Positions 1 to 8,976 are shown, counted from the stretch's first letter. The stretch is DNA of 64,000 bases from Cytobacillus eiseniae (GCF_017874625.1 NZ_JAGIKZ010000013.1:38625-102624), one strand, 5' to 3'. Notes: generated by a model not told the origin, from the sequence alone. Numbers and translations: made by a program.

Positions 1-159
1 TACGCACTTGGCGTAGTCGCTGTCTATACAAGCTTTTCTTCCTTATATATCGTTCTTGCAGGAGTAGTACTCCTTTCATTTATTACCTATTACTTCCTGC
101 ATGACAAAAAGTCCACTAAGGAAAAAGTCATCCAAACAGAAGCTGAAATGACGATATAA
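1..159 (+). CDS. C-terminal end of a membrane transporter (partial)
   Basis: The window opens inside a reading frame that ends at a TAA at 157-159, giving 52 residues. A hydrophobic stretch (LYIVLAGVVLLSFITYYF) is followed by a charged tail rich in Lys and Glu. This is the usual appearance of the last membrane helix and cytoplasmic tail of a major-facilitator-type carrier. The start and all diagnostic motifs lie outside the window, so the family is an inference from topology only. A strong terminator follows directly. Confidence 0.5.
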   Translation, partial: YALGVVAVYTSFSSLYIVLAGVVLLSFITYYFLHDKKSTKEKVIQTEAEMTI

Positions 160-169
160 ATTTATCATT

Positions 170-195
170 AGAACCCTTTTTAAGGGTTCTTTTTG
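170..195 (+). terminator. Rho-independent terminator
   Basis: AGAACCCTT pairs with AAGGGTTCT over a three-base loop and is followed by five T. It lies 10 bases after the partial transporter gene. Confidence 0.85.
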
Positions 196-307
196 TCAAT
201 ATCTAATTATGAATTTTTTGTGAAAAATATTTGTCTTTTTTATGAACTTTAGAATATAATGTAAATAATATAAATACTGTTAAAATATTTCGAAAGGGAG
301 AAAACCA

Positions 308-427
308 ATGACCTATATTTGGATTTTAAATTATGCCATTCCTATTGTTGCCTTTCTATCCCTCGGCATTCTGATCGATCATTTGTGTAAACCTGACAAA
401 GTCAGCAAGCAGGAAGCTGAAGAATAA
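308..427 (+). CDS. Small single-pass membrane protein, 39 aa
   Basis: ATG at 308 follows a good ribosome-binding site (GAAAGGGAG, 292-300) with a 7-base gap. The frame runs 39 codons and ends just before a terminator, so it looks like a self-contained transcription unit. The protein has a hydrophobic segment at residues about 4-26 (IWILNYAIPIVAFLSLGILI) and a charged tail ending KQEAEE. I do not recognise the family. Tiny membrane proteins of this shape often modulate a larger membrane complex, but no partner is evident here. The RBS, frame and terminator together make it a likely real gene. Confidence 0.6.
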   Translation: MTYIWILNYAIPIVAFLSLGILIDHLCKPDKVSKQEAEE

Positions 428-440
428 CCGTTCCTTGTTC

Positions 441-468
441 ACTGCTGCTGTTTGAGCAGTTTTTTTTA
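441..468 (+). terminator. Terminator of the 39-aa gene
   Basis: ACTGCT and AGCAGT pair around an eight-base loop, followed by a run of T. Confidence 0.75.
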
Positions 469-566
469 TGGCTTATTTTGCAAATAATTAAGGCCCCGAG
501 CGACTTGATCATCAAAAGAAGTAGCTCCCCTCTTGAATAATTAAACAAGGGAAGCATCAGCCCATA

Positions 567-600
567 AAAAAAAGCCAAACCTTTTTTGGTTTAGCTTTCA
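567..600 (-). terminator. Terminator of motAB
   Basis: On the minus strand AAAGCTAAACC pairs with GGTTTGGCTTT, followed by T residues. The stem begins inside the last codons of motB. Confidence 0.8.
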
Positions 601-1370
601 GTTCTTGGCAAAATTAAAATTTCTACTCTTCTATTCTTTGCTTTTCCTGCACTATTATCATTAGATGCAACAGGCTGGAATTCTCCAAATCCCTTAGCAC
701 TGAACATTCTTGGATCAAGCTCGTCATTTTTCAAAATAATTTTCATGAAATTGATTGCTCTCATTACACTTAGTTCCCAATTTGAATCAAAAGGTGCATT
801 TCCGATTGGTACATTATCTGTATGGCCGCTGATAATAATATTCCTAGGTGGATCCATAATAAGAAGCTCTGCAATTTCATTCGCAATGTTTATATCATTT
901 GTTCTTACATCTGCACTTCCTGATGCAAATAGCACATTATCTCTTATCGAAACCATTAATCCTTCGCCTGTTAATAAAGTATCCAGTCTTCCTGATAACT
1001 CATTTTCTTCAATATAGGCATTTACCTTATTTTGAATTGCTTTCAACTCTTCCTTATCCACTTCACTAAGCATATCCTCAGATATATTAGGCGCATTTTC
1101 ATCCTTTTCCTCTGTTTCTTCTGCATCCTCTATATCCGCATTCTTTTGCCCTTCAGGCATTGGACTTTGAAATTCAAAAACACCTGTTCCACCAGTAAGT
1201 GCACTATTAAAGGCTTTGGAAATGGCTTGAAATTTTACTGCATCAACAGAGCTTGAGGCAAAAAGAACGATAAATAAAGCAAGCAATAAAGTAAGCAAAT
1301 CTGAATATGGAAGGAGCCAGGATTCATCCACATGCCCCTCATCATGTTTTTTCTTTTTTCGTCTACTCAT
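591..1370 (-). CDS. motB: Flagellar motor stator protein MotB
   Basis: MotB anchors the proton-driven stator to peptidoglycan and, with MotA, powers flagellar rotation. The 259-residue protein starts with a Lys/Arg-rich cytoplasmic tail. One membrane helix follows at about 19-40 (PYSDLLTLLLALFIVLFA), carrying the proton-accepting Asp24 of the family. After a Glu-rich linker comes a C-terminal OmpA-like peptidoglycan-binding domain (about 125-255) with ISGHTDN and NRRVEI. The length matches Bacillus MotB. Its start overlaps the end of motA by 8 bases, so the two are translationally coupled. The helix residue and OmpA domain make the call secure. Confidence 0.96.
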   Translation of the reverse strand: MSRRKKKKHDEGHVDESWLLPYSDLLTLLLALFIVLFASSSVDAVKFQAISKAFNSALTGGTGVFEFQSPMPEGQKNADIEDAEETEEKDENAPNISEDMLSEVDKEELKAIQNKVNAYIEENELSGRLDTLLTGEGLMVSIRDNVLFASGSADVRTNDINIANEIAELLIMDPPRNIIISGHTDNVPIGNAPFDSNWELSVMRAINFMKIILKNDELDPRMFSAKGFGEFQPVASNDNSAGKAKNRRVEILILPRTES

Positions 1371-2157
1371 TTGCCTTCACGCTGCTTTCTTCAAGAAATT
1401 TCTTTCTTTCTCCAACAGGTAGATAGGAAGCAAGCTTTTGTTCGATCACTCGCGGTGCTTCTCCTTCCAAGACAGATAAAACACCTTCAATCATCATTAA
1501 TTTCAATCTTGATTCTAACTTTGATTTCCTTTTTAACTTATTAGCAAATGGGTGCCATAGCACATACCCAGTAAAGATCCCTAACAAAGTAGCAACGAAT
1601 GCAGCACTAATTGCATGTCCTAGCGCATCTGTGTCACTCATATCACCTAATGCAGCAATTAAACCTACAACAGCTCCCAATACTCCTAATGTAGGGGCAT
1701 AGGTACCTGCTTGAGTAAATATTAATGCTCCAGCAGAATGTCTTTCTTCCATTGCATCGATTTCTTCATTTAACACATCTCGTATGTAGTCAGCACTTTG
1801 ACCATCTACAGCTAATGACAATCCATTTTTAAGAAATGGATCATCTATTTCAGTTGTTTTCGCTTCTAATGCTAGTAAGCCTTCTTTTCGGGCTAATTGA
1901 GCCCATTCTGAAATTAATTGAATTAAATCTGTCGGATTCATTTGCTTTTTTTCTTTAAAAATAACACCAAATAACTTAGGTACGCGCTTAATTTCACTTG
2001 TTGGGAAGGCAATAATAACAGTAGCTGCTGTACCAAGAAGGATGATCAGAATTGCAGCAGGATTCGCTAAAGCGACTATCGGTACCCCTTTTAATACCAT
2101 CCCGACGAATACTGCAATGAATCCTAAAATTAAGCCAATTATCGATGTTTTATCCAT
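1363..2157 (-). CDS. motA: Flagellar motor stator protein MotA
   Basis: MotA forms the proton channel of the flagellar stator with MotB and contacts the rotor. The sequence begins MDKTSIIGLILGF, as in B. subtilis MotA. It has four hydrophobic segments, the large cytoplasmic loop (ALEAKTTEIDDPFLKNGL) and the conserved TQAGTYAPTLGVLGAVVGLIA block. I chose ATG 2157 over an ATG five codons upstream because GGGTGAG lies six bases before it and the family starts at MDK. A sigma-D-type promoter lies upstream (2237-2263). First gene of a two-gene operon. Confidence 0.96.
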   Translation of the reverse strand: MDKTSIIGLILGFIAVFVGMVLKGVPIVALANPAAILIILLGTAATVIIAFPTSEIKRVPKLFGVIFKEKKQMNPTDLIQLISEWAQLARKEGLLALEAKTTEIDDPFLKNGLSLAVDGQSADYIRDVLNEEIDAMEERHSAGALIFTQAGTYAPTLGVLGAVVGLIAALGDMSDTDALGHAISAAFVATLLGIFTGYVLWHPFANKLKRKSKLESRLKLMMIEGVLSVLEGEAPRVIEQKLASYLPVGERKKFLEESSVKANE

Positions 2158-2236
2158 ATACGTCTCACCCATCTCTTTAATCTTTATATTTTATTGAACC
2201 ATTACTATTTTCATAGATTAAGGACTCTCTATTCTT

Positions 2237-2263
2237 ATTTCGACAAAATTTGCTTAAGCTTTA
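2237..2263 (-). promoter_or_regulatory. Sigma-D-type promoter of motAB
   Basis: On the minus strand TAAA is followed after exactly 15 bases by GTCGAAAT. The B. subtilis flagellar sigma-D consensus is TAAA-N15-GCCGATAT, so the match is 4/4 and 6/8. It lies 80 bases before motA, a classic sigma-D target. Confidence 0.7.
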
Positions 2264-2298
2264 GGTCAATTTACATTTTTTATTCTAAGAGCTATAGA

Positions 2299-2336
2299 AA
2301 AGGCAGAACAGGAATTCCCTGCTCTGCCTTTTTTTA
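2299..2336. terminator. Hairpin terminator, probably bidirectional
   Basis: AAGGCAGA..CAGG pairs with CCTG..TCTGCCTT around AATT. T runs lie on both sides (seven T on the plus strand, four on the minus). It ends the minus-strand Cys-rich gene that stops at 2342. Confidence 0.8.
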
Positions 2337-2341
2337 AGAAA

Positions 2342-2557
2342 CTACCACCAACAACATCTTCTGCGTCTTCTACAATTATCCTCTGCTCCACCTACATTAT
2401 TGTTTCTACATCTTCCGTTATCTTCTGCGCCTGCAACATTTCCATTTCTGCGATCATTCTCACCTAGAACAATGACTTGATTTGCTCGGATAATCACTTG
2501 GTCAACACCAAATACTCGTCCATTATTGTTGTGATTGCTGTTACAACAGTTTGACAT
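2342..2557 (-). CDS. Cys/Asn/Arg-rich small protein, possible spore coat component
   Basis: The ATG at 2557 is chosen because AAAGGAGGGG sits just upstream; a longer frame to 2644 lacks such a site. The 71-residue product opens MSNCCNSNHNNNG. It has a short ordinary segment (VDQVIIRANQVIVLGEND) and then two imperfect copies of a GAEDN(G/C)R block, ending RRRRRCCWW. No enzyme family is recognisable. Cys pairs, Asn runs and an Arg-rich end are typical of Bacillaceae spore coat proteins, so that role is inferred from composition. CATACATAT about 40 bases before the start resembles the -10 of sigma-E/sigma-K promoters, but no convincing -35 was found. Confidence 0.65.
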   Translation of the reverse strand: MSNCCNSNHNNNGRVFGVDQVIIRANQVIVLGENDRRNGNVAGAEDNGRCRNNNVGGAEDNCRRRRRCCWW

Positions 2558-2875
2558 CTTTCCCCCTCCTTTCCCTCTCAGGTTACTATAGAATATGTAT
2601 GAATTTTTTTTTCGAATGGACAAACTGGCAGGAAAAAAACACATTTGTTAAAAAACTGATATTTTAGCGATGGACAACATGGTTCTAGATTGCTATTTAC
2701 TTCAACCTTGATGTTGGTTGGTACAATTTGATTTATGATCGAGTCAACTGGACCATTTTTGTGAGTTTTAGCCAATAACAATAAGCTTGAGAAAGAACCA
2801 TAACGAAAGAAGGTTTGTACATAGGTTTTTACAAATGGGGGAAAATAGTTGAAGGAAAAGAAAAGGAGGGTTCAA

Positions 2876-3043
2876 ATGGCTCGTGGAGAACATTTCAATC
2901 ACAAAAAGAAAAATCATCCAGGGGAGTTCCCTGAAAATGCGAAAGTGAATATGCGTGCATCAACTGAAGCTCAGGAAGATGAGGAATTTCTTGTTGTTCA
3001 AGAAGCTTTTAAAAACCGTGTCGAGGAAGAGGAAACTAGATGA
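2876..3043 (+). CDS. Small hydrophilic protein of unknown function, 55 aa
   Basis: The frame is open from 2849, but ATG 2876 is preceded by AAAAGGAGG at ideal distance, so MARGEHFNHKK is taken as the start. The product is strongly charged: a basic N-terminal third (HKKKNH) and an acidic C-terminal half (AQEDEEFLVVQEAFKNRVEEEETR) that should be helical. There is no membrane segment or signal peptide. It resembles in size and composition the small spore-associated proteins of Bacillaceae, but I cannot assign a family. A hairpin at 3105-3148 ends the unit. Confidence 0.6.
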   Translation: MARGEHFNHKKKNHPGEFPENAKVNMRASTEAQEDEEFLVVQEAFKNRVEEEETR

Positions 3044-3104
3044 ATATCGTATTCCATTAAGTGATATACGGTAAGTGAAACTCCTAGAAAGTAATCGTTT
3101 GTAA

Positions 3105-3148
3105 AGAGGTGTCCAAAAGGCGAAATACAACCTTTCGGACACCCTCTT
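3105..3148. terminator. Convergent hairpin between the 55-aa gene and hutH
   Basis: GAGGTGTCC..AAGG pairs with CCTT..GGACACCCTC across the gap between two converging genes. The T-rich tail is weak, so termination strength is uncertain. Confidence 0.6.
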
Positions 3149-3153
3149 CTGAT

Positions 3154-4647
3154 TTATAGAGAAGTGATTTCAAAGCCTTTAAGCCAAGTAGAACAAGCCG
3201 CAATGTCTGTAGAAAAAATACGGTCCTTTTTAATCGAAGGAATAATTTTTCTTGCCTCTTCATAAAAATGCTTTGTTTTATCAGCCATTTTTTCAATGCC
3301 TCTATATTCTACCGCCTGAAGCGCACAAATCAGCTCAATCGCAAGGACATGATTCACATTTTGAATGATTTGATACGCATGTCTTGAACCGATTGTTCCC
3401 ATACTCACATGATCCTCTTGGTTCGCGGAGGAAGGAATCGAATCTACACTTGCTGGATGTGCCAATGTTTTGTTTTCTGACACAAGCGATGCCGCTGCAT
3501 ACTGAAGAATCATTGCACCTGATTGAAGACCCGGTTCTGGACTTAAAAATGGCGGCAAGTCACTTAACTGTGGATTAACAAGACGTTCAATTCTTCGCTC
3601 GGAAATGTTAGCAAGCTCTGCAACCGCAATTTTCATAAAATCCATTGCTAGGGCAATCGGCTGTCCATGGAAATTTCCGCCAGATATTACATGATCACCA
3701 TCATCAAAAATGAGCGGGTTATCAGTTGCTGCATTCATTTCGATTTCTAGCTTTTCTTTTACATAGTCAAGTGCTTGCCAAGAAGCCCCGTGTACTTGCG
3801 GAATACAGCGAATAGAGTAAGCATCCTGAACACGGATCTCTCCTTGCTTTGTAATTAAAGCACTGCCTGATAAATATTCACGAATTCTTCTTGCCGTATC
3901 AACCTGCTGCTTGTAACCCCTTGCCAAATGGATCTTCTCATCAAAAGCATCAATAATGCCATTCAAGCCTTCCATTGTGACTGCTGCAATGAGCTCACTT
4001 TGATAGGCAAGCTTCTCTGCTTCGAGATAGGCGACTACTCCCATTGCAGTCATCGCTTGGGTCCCATTAATTAAGGCCAGTCCTTCTTTTGCTTCTAATG
4101 TGAGCGGTGTCAATCCTTCTTCTAAAAGAACTTCATGTGAAGGCTTTCTTTCACCGTTGTAAAATACTTCTCCCTCACCTACTAATACGAGTGCAAGATG
4201 AGAAAGCGGCGCCAAATCCCCACTGGCACCTAATGAGCCTTGCTGTGGAATGACTGGATGAATTTTTTTATTAACTAAATCAAGTAGGCGCTCAATAATG
4301 ACTGGTCGCGCACCTGAAAAACCTTTCAGCAGCGCATTTGCTCGTAAAAGAACCATTGCACGTGAAACAAACTCAGGAAAAGGCTCGCCCACACCACAAG
4401 CATGGGATCGAATCAGATTAAGCTGTAGATCATTCACATCATCCGCTTGAATAAGGACATCACTGAACTTGCCAAATCCTGTATTAATTCCATAAACAAT
4501 TCTCTCTTCATTTACGATTCTCTTTACAGCATCATGACTCTTTCTAACTTTAGCTAGGCTTTCCTCAGATGCAGTAACCTCTTCATTATCGAATAATACC
4601 TTTCGTATGTCCTCTAAAGTGAGTGTGTTTCCAGATAAAATAACCAT
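3154..4647 (-). CDS. hutH: Histidine ammonia-lyase
   Basis: HutH deaminates L-histidine to urocanate, the first step of histidine degradation, in the cytoplasm. The 497-residue protein matches the family length. It carries the Ala-Ser-Gly triad (141-143, in [14 protein letters not shown]) that cyclises to the MIO cofactor. Other family blocks are [26 protein letters not shown] and [12 protein letters not shown]. The start at 4647 (MVILSGNTL) has AGGAGGAAGG before it and matches B. subtilis; an upstream extension is not needed. The other hut genes are not adjacent, unlike in B. subtilis. A strong hairpin lies in its leader (4681-4724). Confidence 0.96.
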   Translation of the reverse strand: MVILSGNTLTLEDIRKVLFDNEEVTASEESLAKVRKSHDAVKRIVNEERIVYGINTGFGKFSDVLIQADDVNDLQLNLIRSHACGVGEPFPEFVSRAMVLLRANALLKGFSGARPVIIERLLDLVNKKIHPVIPQQGSLGASGDLAPLSHLALVLVGEGEVFYNGERKPSHEVLLEEGLTPLTLEAKEGLALINGTQAMTAMGVVAYLEAEKLAYQSELIAAVTMEGLNGIIDAFDEKIHLARGYKQQVDTARRIREYLSGSALITKQGEIRVQDAYSIRCIPQVHGASWQALDYVKEKLEIEMNAATDNPLIFDDGDHVISGGNFHGQPIALAMDFMKIAVAELANISERRIERLVNPQLSDLPPFLSPEPGLQSGAMILQYAAASLVSENKTLAHPASVDSIPSSANQEDHVSMGTIGSRHAYQIIQNVNHVLAIELICALQAVEYRGIEKMADKTKHFYEEARKIIPSIKKDRIFSTDIAACSTWLKGFEITSL

Positions 4648-4680
4648 TTCCTTCCTCCTCATTCCATTAGTGAGATAAAG

Positions 4681-4724
4681 AAAAGGCTGTACTTCAAACA
4701 AGCGTTTGAAGTACAGCCTTTTTG
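4681..4724 (-). promoter_or_regulatory. Terminator-like hairpin in the hutH leader
   Basis: On the minus strand AAAAGGCTGTACTTCAAAC pairs with GTTTGAAGTACAGCCTTTT, a stem of 19 bp followed by TTTTC. It ends about 35 bases before the hutH start codon and would be transcribed before the gene. The B. subtilis hut operon is controlled by HutP-dependent antitermination at a leader terminator, which is the likely parallel. The hairpin is directly visible; its regulatory role is inference. Confidence 0.6.
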
Positions 4725-4904
4725 TATGAACGAGCTATCAATTGAGCAGTCATAGCAATCATTCCAATCAGAAATTTTCCGAATATAATTAATTTTACGT
4801 TTAAAACAGATTAGTTGTCAATGATGAAATGTAAAATTTTAACAAGATAGATAATTAAATTATTAGCGAGGTAAAGCGTTTAAGACATACCTCTAATCCC
4901 TTTT

Positions 4905-7094
4905 TCAATCAAATTTTAATCCCTTCAACGCTTCTGCTAATGCATTATTGATTGGTTCTTCTTGTTTGTTTTGCTCTTTTAAATATTTTTGGACTGTACG
5001 TTTATCCACTTTTCCCTTTGATTCTTTTTTACGACGTGCTTCAAAAGCAGACAGTTTTTCGCGATGTCCACATGTACATACGAAAATTTGACCGTCTCCT
5101 TCTCCACGGAGTTCAAGCTTCTTCTTACATTGAGGACAGCGCGCATTCGTCACACGTGCAACATTTTTACGATGGCCGCACTCCCGATCCTGGCACACGA
5201 GCATTTTCCCTTTTTTGCCGTTCACTTCAAGCATTGGTTTCCCACAATCTGGGCAGCTCTTTGTTGAAATGTTGTCATGCTTATATTTTTTATTACTCGC
5301 TTTAATCTCAGAAACAATTTCTTTCGTATATCTTTTCATCTCACCAATAAAGACTTCCTTTTTTAGCTTGCCCGCTGCGATCGCTTCAAGCTTCTGTTCC
5401 CATTCAGCAGTTAGACTTGGTGATCTTAACTCCTCAGGCACTAAATCTAATAATTGCTTGCCTTTAGAAGTAATATGAATATCTTTGCCTCGTTTTTCAA
5501 TGAGGAATGAATTGAAAAGCTTATCAATAATATCTGCTCTTGTAGCAACAGTGCCTAATCCACCCGTTGATTTTAAAGTGTCAGCTAATTTTTTATCCTT
5601 TGTTTCCATATACTTCGTTGGATTTTCCATTGCTGAAAGCAATGTTGCCTCATTAAAGCGTGCAGGCGGCTTCGTTTGACCTGATGTTTGTGCAATCAGT
5701 TTAACCGTTAGTGTATCCCCTTTTTCAATGCGGGGCAGGATCTGTTCTTTCAATTCATCCGTTGCCTCGTCCTCTTCAAAACGATTTTCATATACTTCCT
5801 TCCAGCCGAGCGATATGATCGTTTTTCCTCGAGCAGCGAAATACTCTTCACCGATTTTTGCACGGAGGGTTAATTGTTCGTACTCAAAGGCTGGGAACAA
5901 TACAGCTAAAAATCGTTTAACAACTAAGTCATAAATTTTTCGTTCTTTATCTGTGAAGGCTGAGATGTTTACATAGCTTTCTGTTGGAATGATTGCATGG
6001 TGATCGGATACTTTGCTATCGTCAACAAAGGCTTTTGATGCTTTTATTGGTTTGTTAGCAATTTTATTCGCTAACGGACGATATTCTCCAACACCACATG
6101 CTTTCAAGCGTTCAGAAAGTGTTCCAACAATGTCAGCAGAAATATAACGTGAATCTGTTCGTGGATACGTTAACACTTTATGCTGCTCATACAGCTTTTG
6201 CATGATGTTTAATGTTTCCTTTGCGGAATAACCGAAAATTTTATTCGCATCACGCTGCAATTCTGTTAAGTCATAAAGACCCGGTGCATAAGACTTCTTC
6301 GGCTTTTTCTCCATTTCCGTCACAATCGCATTTTTGTTGCCTAGCTTTTTAACAATCGAATCCATTTTTTCTTTATCAAAGCTTCTGCTATTCCCTTTTG
6401 CATCTTGCCAAGTGAGCTTTAATTTATCAGCTGTCTGCGCCTCAATGCCATAATAAGTTTGTGCTTTGAAGTTTCTAATTTCATCCTCACGTGCAGCAAT
6501 CATTGCAACAGTAGGTGTTTGTACACGGCCACAGTTTAACTGGGCATTGAATCTTGTCGTTAATGCACGAGTAGCGTTTAAGCCGATATACCAATCCGCT
6601 TCTGAGCGTGCAACAGCCGATGCATATAAATTGTCATATGCTTTGCCTGGCTTTAAATTAGCAAAGCCTGCTTTAATCGCTTTATCGGTAACAGAAGAGA
6701 TCCATAAACGCTTCATCGGTTTATTTACTTTTACTTTGTCAATAATCCAGCGAGCAACTAGTTCACCTTCTCTCCCAGCATCTGTCGCTACGATTATTTC
6801 ATTTACATCCTTTCTCATCAGCTGAGTTTTAACTGCTTGAAACTGTTTGCCCGTTTGCTTGATCACCGTTAATTTCAAACGTTCAGGCAGCATTGGCAAA
6901 TCTTCTAAATTCCATTGTTTATATTTCACATCGTAACTTTCCGGGTCAGCAAGTGTAACTAGATGTCCAAGCGCCCACGTAACGATATATTTATCCCCTT
7001 CAATACATCCATTTCCTTTTTTATTACAATTCAGCACACGTGCAATATCACGTGCAACTGAAGGCTTTTCTGCGATTACTATGCTTTTTGCCAT
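4905..7094 (-). CDS. topB: DNA topoisomerase III (type IA)
   Basis: TopB is a type IA topoisomerase that passes single DNA strands and resolves recombination and replication intermediates. The 729 residues contain an N-terminal TOPRIM domain (AEKPSVARDIA near 8-18, ATDAGREGE at 103-111). The central domain carries catalytic Tyr310 (TYPRTDSRY). Two C-terminal zinc-binding segments follow (CPDCGK..CQDRECGHRK and CPQCKK..CTCGHREK). The tail matches B. subtilis TopB (NNALAEALKGL). GTG at 7097 directly precedes ATG 7094. AAAAGGA upstream could serve either, and the ATG fits the family. Its upstream region holds a minisatellite. Confidence 0.95.
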   Translation of the reverse strand: MAKSIVIAEKPSVARDIARVLNCNKKGNGCIEGDKYIVTWALGHLVTLADPESYDVKYKQWNLEDLPMLPERLKLTVIKQTGKQFQAVKTQLMRKDVNEIIVATDAGREGELVARWIIDKVKVNKPMKRLWISSVTDKAIKAGFANLKPGKAYDNLYASAVARSEADWYIGLNATRALTTRFNAQLNCGRVQTPTVAMIAAREDEIRNFKAQTYYGIEAQTADKLKLTWQDAKGNSRSFDKEKMDSIVKKLGNKNAIVTEMEKKPKKSYAPGLYDLTELQRDANKIFGYSAKETLNIMQKLYEQHKVLTYPRTDSRYISADIVGTLSERLKACGVGEYRPLANKIANKPIKASKAFVDDSKVSDHHAIIPTESYVNISAFTDKERKIYDLVVKRFLAVLFPAFEYEQLTLRAKIGEEYFAARGKTIISLGWKEVYENRFEEDEATDELKEQILPRIEKGDTLTVKLIAQTSGQTKPPARFNEATLLSAMENPTKYMETKDKKLADTLKSTGGLGTVATRADIIDKLFNSFLIEKRGKDIHITSKGKQLLDLVPEELRSPSLTAEWEQKLEAIAAGKLKKEVFIGEMKRYTKEIVSEIKASNKKYKHDNISTKSCPDCGKPMLEVNGKKGKMLVCQDRECGHRKNVARVTNARCPQCKKKLELRGEGDGQIFVCTCGHREKLSAFEARRKKESKGKVDKRTVQKYLKEQNKQEEPINNALAEALKGLKFD

Positions 7095-7167
7095 CACTAA
7101 ATCATCCTTTTCTTATTTTTCGTATGTTAAATATAGCATACCCTGGATTTTTTGAGGATTTTCTAGA

Positions 7168-7580
7168 TTTATTCGGAGTGCTTACTGGTTTATTCGCCGT
7201 GATCACTGCTTTATTCGCCGTGATCACTGTTTTATTCGCCATGCTCACTGCTTTATTCGCCGTGCTCACTGCTTTATTCGCCGTGCTCACTGTTTTATTC
7301 GCCATGCTCACTGTTTTATTCGCCATGCACTGTTTTATTCGCCGTGCTCACTGTTTATTCGCCATGCTCACTGTTTTATTCGCCGTGTTCACTGTTTTAT
7401 TCGCCATGCTCACTGTTTTATTCGCCATGCCCACTGTTTTATTCGCCATGCACTGTTTTATTCGCCGTGCTCACTGTTTTATTTGCCATACTCACTGCTT
7501 TATTCGACATGCTCACTGCTTTATTCGACATGCCCACTGCTTTATTCGCCGTGATCACTGCTTTATTCGCCATGCACTAT
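7168..7580. repeat. 21-bp minisatellite, 20 tandem units
   Basis: Twenty head-to-tail units fill this stretch. The unit reads TTTATTCGCC then RTG(C/A)TCACTG(C/T). Sixteen units are 21 bp, three are 19 bp (starting 7315, 7438 and 7562, each lacking two bases in the TCAC part) and one is 20 bp (7334). Unit one (7168) is the most diverged. Because the indels are not multiples of three, no frame is preserved across the array, so it is not a coding repeat. Units at 7189, 7210 and 7541 contain the palindrome GTGATCAC. The array fills most of the gap between the divergent topB and MFS genes. Confidence 0.95.
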
Positions 7581-7695
7581 TATATTGAACAAACTAGCAA
7601 AAACAAACTCTTTCAATTTGTAAAGATTTCCTTGTTTCCGCTTACTTCCAGTAGGATGATAACTTTATTCAAAAAAAGAAAATTGAGGAAACAGC

Positions 7696-8976
7696 ATGAG
7701 AATTAGAGATTGGGATTCAAATTTAAAGGTTCGATTGTTTGGGGAATCCGCTTTAAATATTGCCTTTTGGATGTTCTTTCCGTTTTTAACCATTTATTTC
7801 GCTGGTGAGTTTGGCAAGGATAAAGCAGGGCTGATGCTCGTCTTTTCACAGGTATTTTCTGTTTTAGCAAACCTCATGGGCGGATATTTTGCTGATCGAT
7901 TCGGTCGGAAAACGATGATGGTTCTAGCCTCTTTTGGTCAAGGGATCTGTTATCTTGTTTTTGCCTTAGCGAGTTCTCCTTGGGTTGACTCTCCATGGAT
8001 TGGGTTTATTTGCTTCGCACTTGTAAGTGTATTTAGTTCTCTTTATTGGCCTGCCAGTCAGGCGATGGTAGCTGATGTCGTGGAGGAAAAGGATCGCAGC
8101 CATGTGTTTGCTATTTTCTATACATCTATTAATATAGCTGTTGTCGTTGGGCCCATTTTAGGAGCGATTTTTTATGCAGATTACCGCTTTTATTTATTAC
8201 TAATAGCTGGAATTATCTGCATGGTGTTATCTGGGCTACTTGCAAAAATGACGCGTGAAACCGTGCCAGTACAGACAGGTATTTCTCAAGGAAATAAGAA
8301 GTGGCATACCGTTTTAATTGGGCAAATGAAAGATTATGGTGTTATTTTTCGAGATAAAACATTTTTGCTCTTTATTATCGCAGGTGTATTAGCTGCACAA
8401 ACTTTTATGCAGCTCGACCTTTTGCTTCCTGTTTATATGAAGGAATTTGTTCATAACCAGACGTTATTTCAATTTGGTGATTGGTCCTTTACTGTTCAAG
8501 GAGAGCAAGCCTTTGGTATTCTGCTTTCTGAAAATGGTTTCCTTGTTGCCTTGTTTACCGTTGCCGTAACAAAAATAATGATGAAGTACAAGGAAAGAAA
8601 TGTGTTTATTCTATCTTCCCTCATGTATGCGGCAGCGATATTTATGATTGGTCAAACGAATTGGATTTGGGGATTAATCTTCGCGATGGCCATCTTTACG
8701 CTCGGTGAATTGATTGTAACAGGCATTCAGCAAAGCTTCGTTTCGAAGATTGCCCCCAACCATATGCGTGGACAATACTTTGCAGCTGCTAGCCTTCGGT
8801 TTACAATTGGAAAAACAATCGCACCGCTATCCATTCCATTAACCGTCTGGATAGGATATGACTGGACATTCATTATTTTAGCTGTACTCGCTGTCTTAAG
8901 TGCCTTTTTATACTGGCTCATGTTTGCAATCACTGAAAAGCCTAACAGCCTAAAGTTGAAAAAGGAATCCGCATAG
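7696..8976 (+). CDS. MFS transporter, probable drug/metabolite efflux
   Basis: A 426-residue integral membrane protein with about 12 hydrophobic segments. It has the MFS motif A between helices 2 and 3 (GGYFADRFGRKTMM) and motif-C-like sequence in helix 5 (VVGPILGAIF). It should be a proton-coupled exporter in the cytoplasmic membrane; the substrate cannot be read from sequence. The start at 7696 has GAGGAAACAGC before it. It is transcribed alone, away from topB, with the minisatellite in the shared upstream region. A terminator overlaps the stop codon. Confidence 0.85.
   Translation: MRIRDWDSNLKVRLFGESALNIAFWMFFPFLTIYFAGEFGKDKAGLMLVFSQVFSVLANLMGGYFADRFGRKTMMVLASFGQGICYLVFALASSPWVDSPWIGFICFALVSVFSSLYWPASQAMVADVVEEKDRSHVFAIFYTSINIAVVVGPILGAIFYADYRFYLLLIAGIICMVLSGLLAKMTRETVPVQTGISQGNKKWHTVLIGQMKDYGVIFRDKTFLLFIIAGVLAAQTFMQLDLLLPVYMKEFVHNQTLFQFGDWSFTVQGEQAFGILLSENGFLVALFTVAVTKIMMKYKERNVFILSSLMYAAAIFMIGQTNWIWGLIFAMAIFTLGELIVTGIQQSFVSKIAPNHMRGQYFAAASLRFTIGKTIAPLSIPLTVWIGYDWTFIILAVLAVLSAFLYWLMFAITEKPNSLKLKKESA

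Noticed and set aside
2578..2781. A 67-codon minus-strand frame with Cys pairs (EPCCPSLKYQ, KCVFFLPVCP) just upstream of the Cys-rich gene.
   Set aside because: Its only start is a TTG with no ribosome-binding site and no upstream in-frame ATG. It could be a decayed coat gene, but there is too little evidence to annotate it.
4870..4888. CcpA-type catabolite site (TAAAGCGTTTAAG) near topB/hutH.
   Set aside because: The outer half-sites do not match the consensus, and the position is downstream of topB and far upstream of hutH.
7168..7580. CRISPR array.
   Set aside because: The units abut directly with no variable spacers, are only 21 bp long, and no cas genes are nearby.
7040..7588. Long frames through the minisatellite on both strands, translating to LFAVLT-type or MANKTVS-type heptad repeats.
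   Set aside because: A 21-bp period keeps any frame open by construction. The indels of one and two bases break continuity, and none of the frames has an RBS or a non-repetitive domain.
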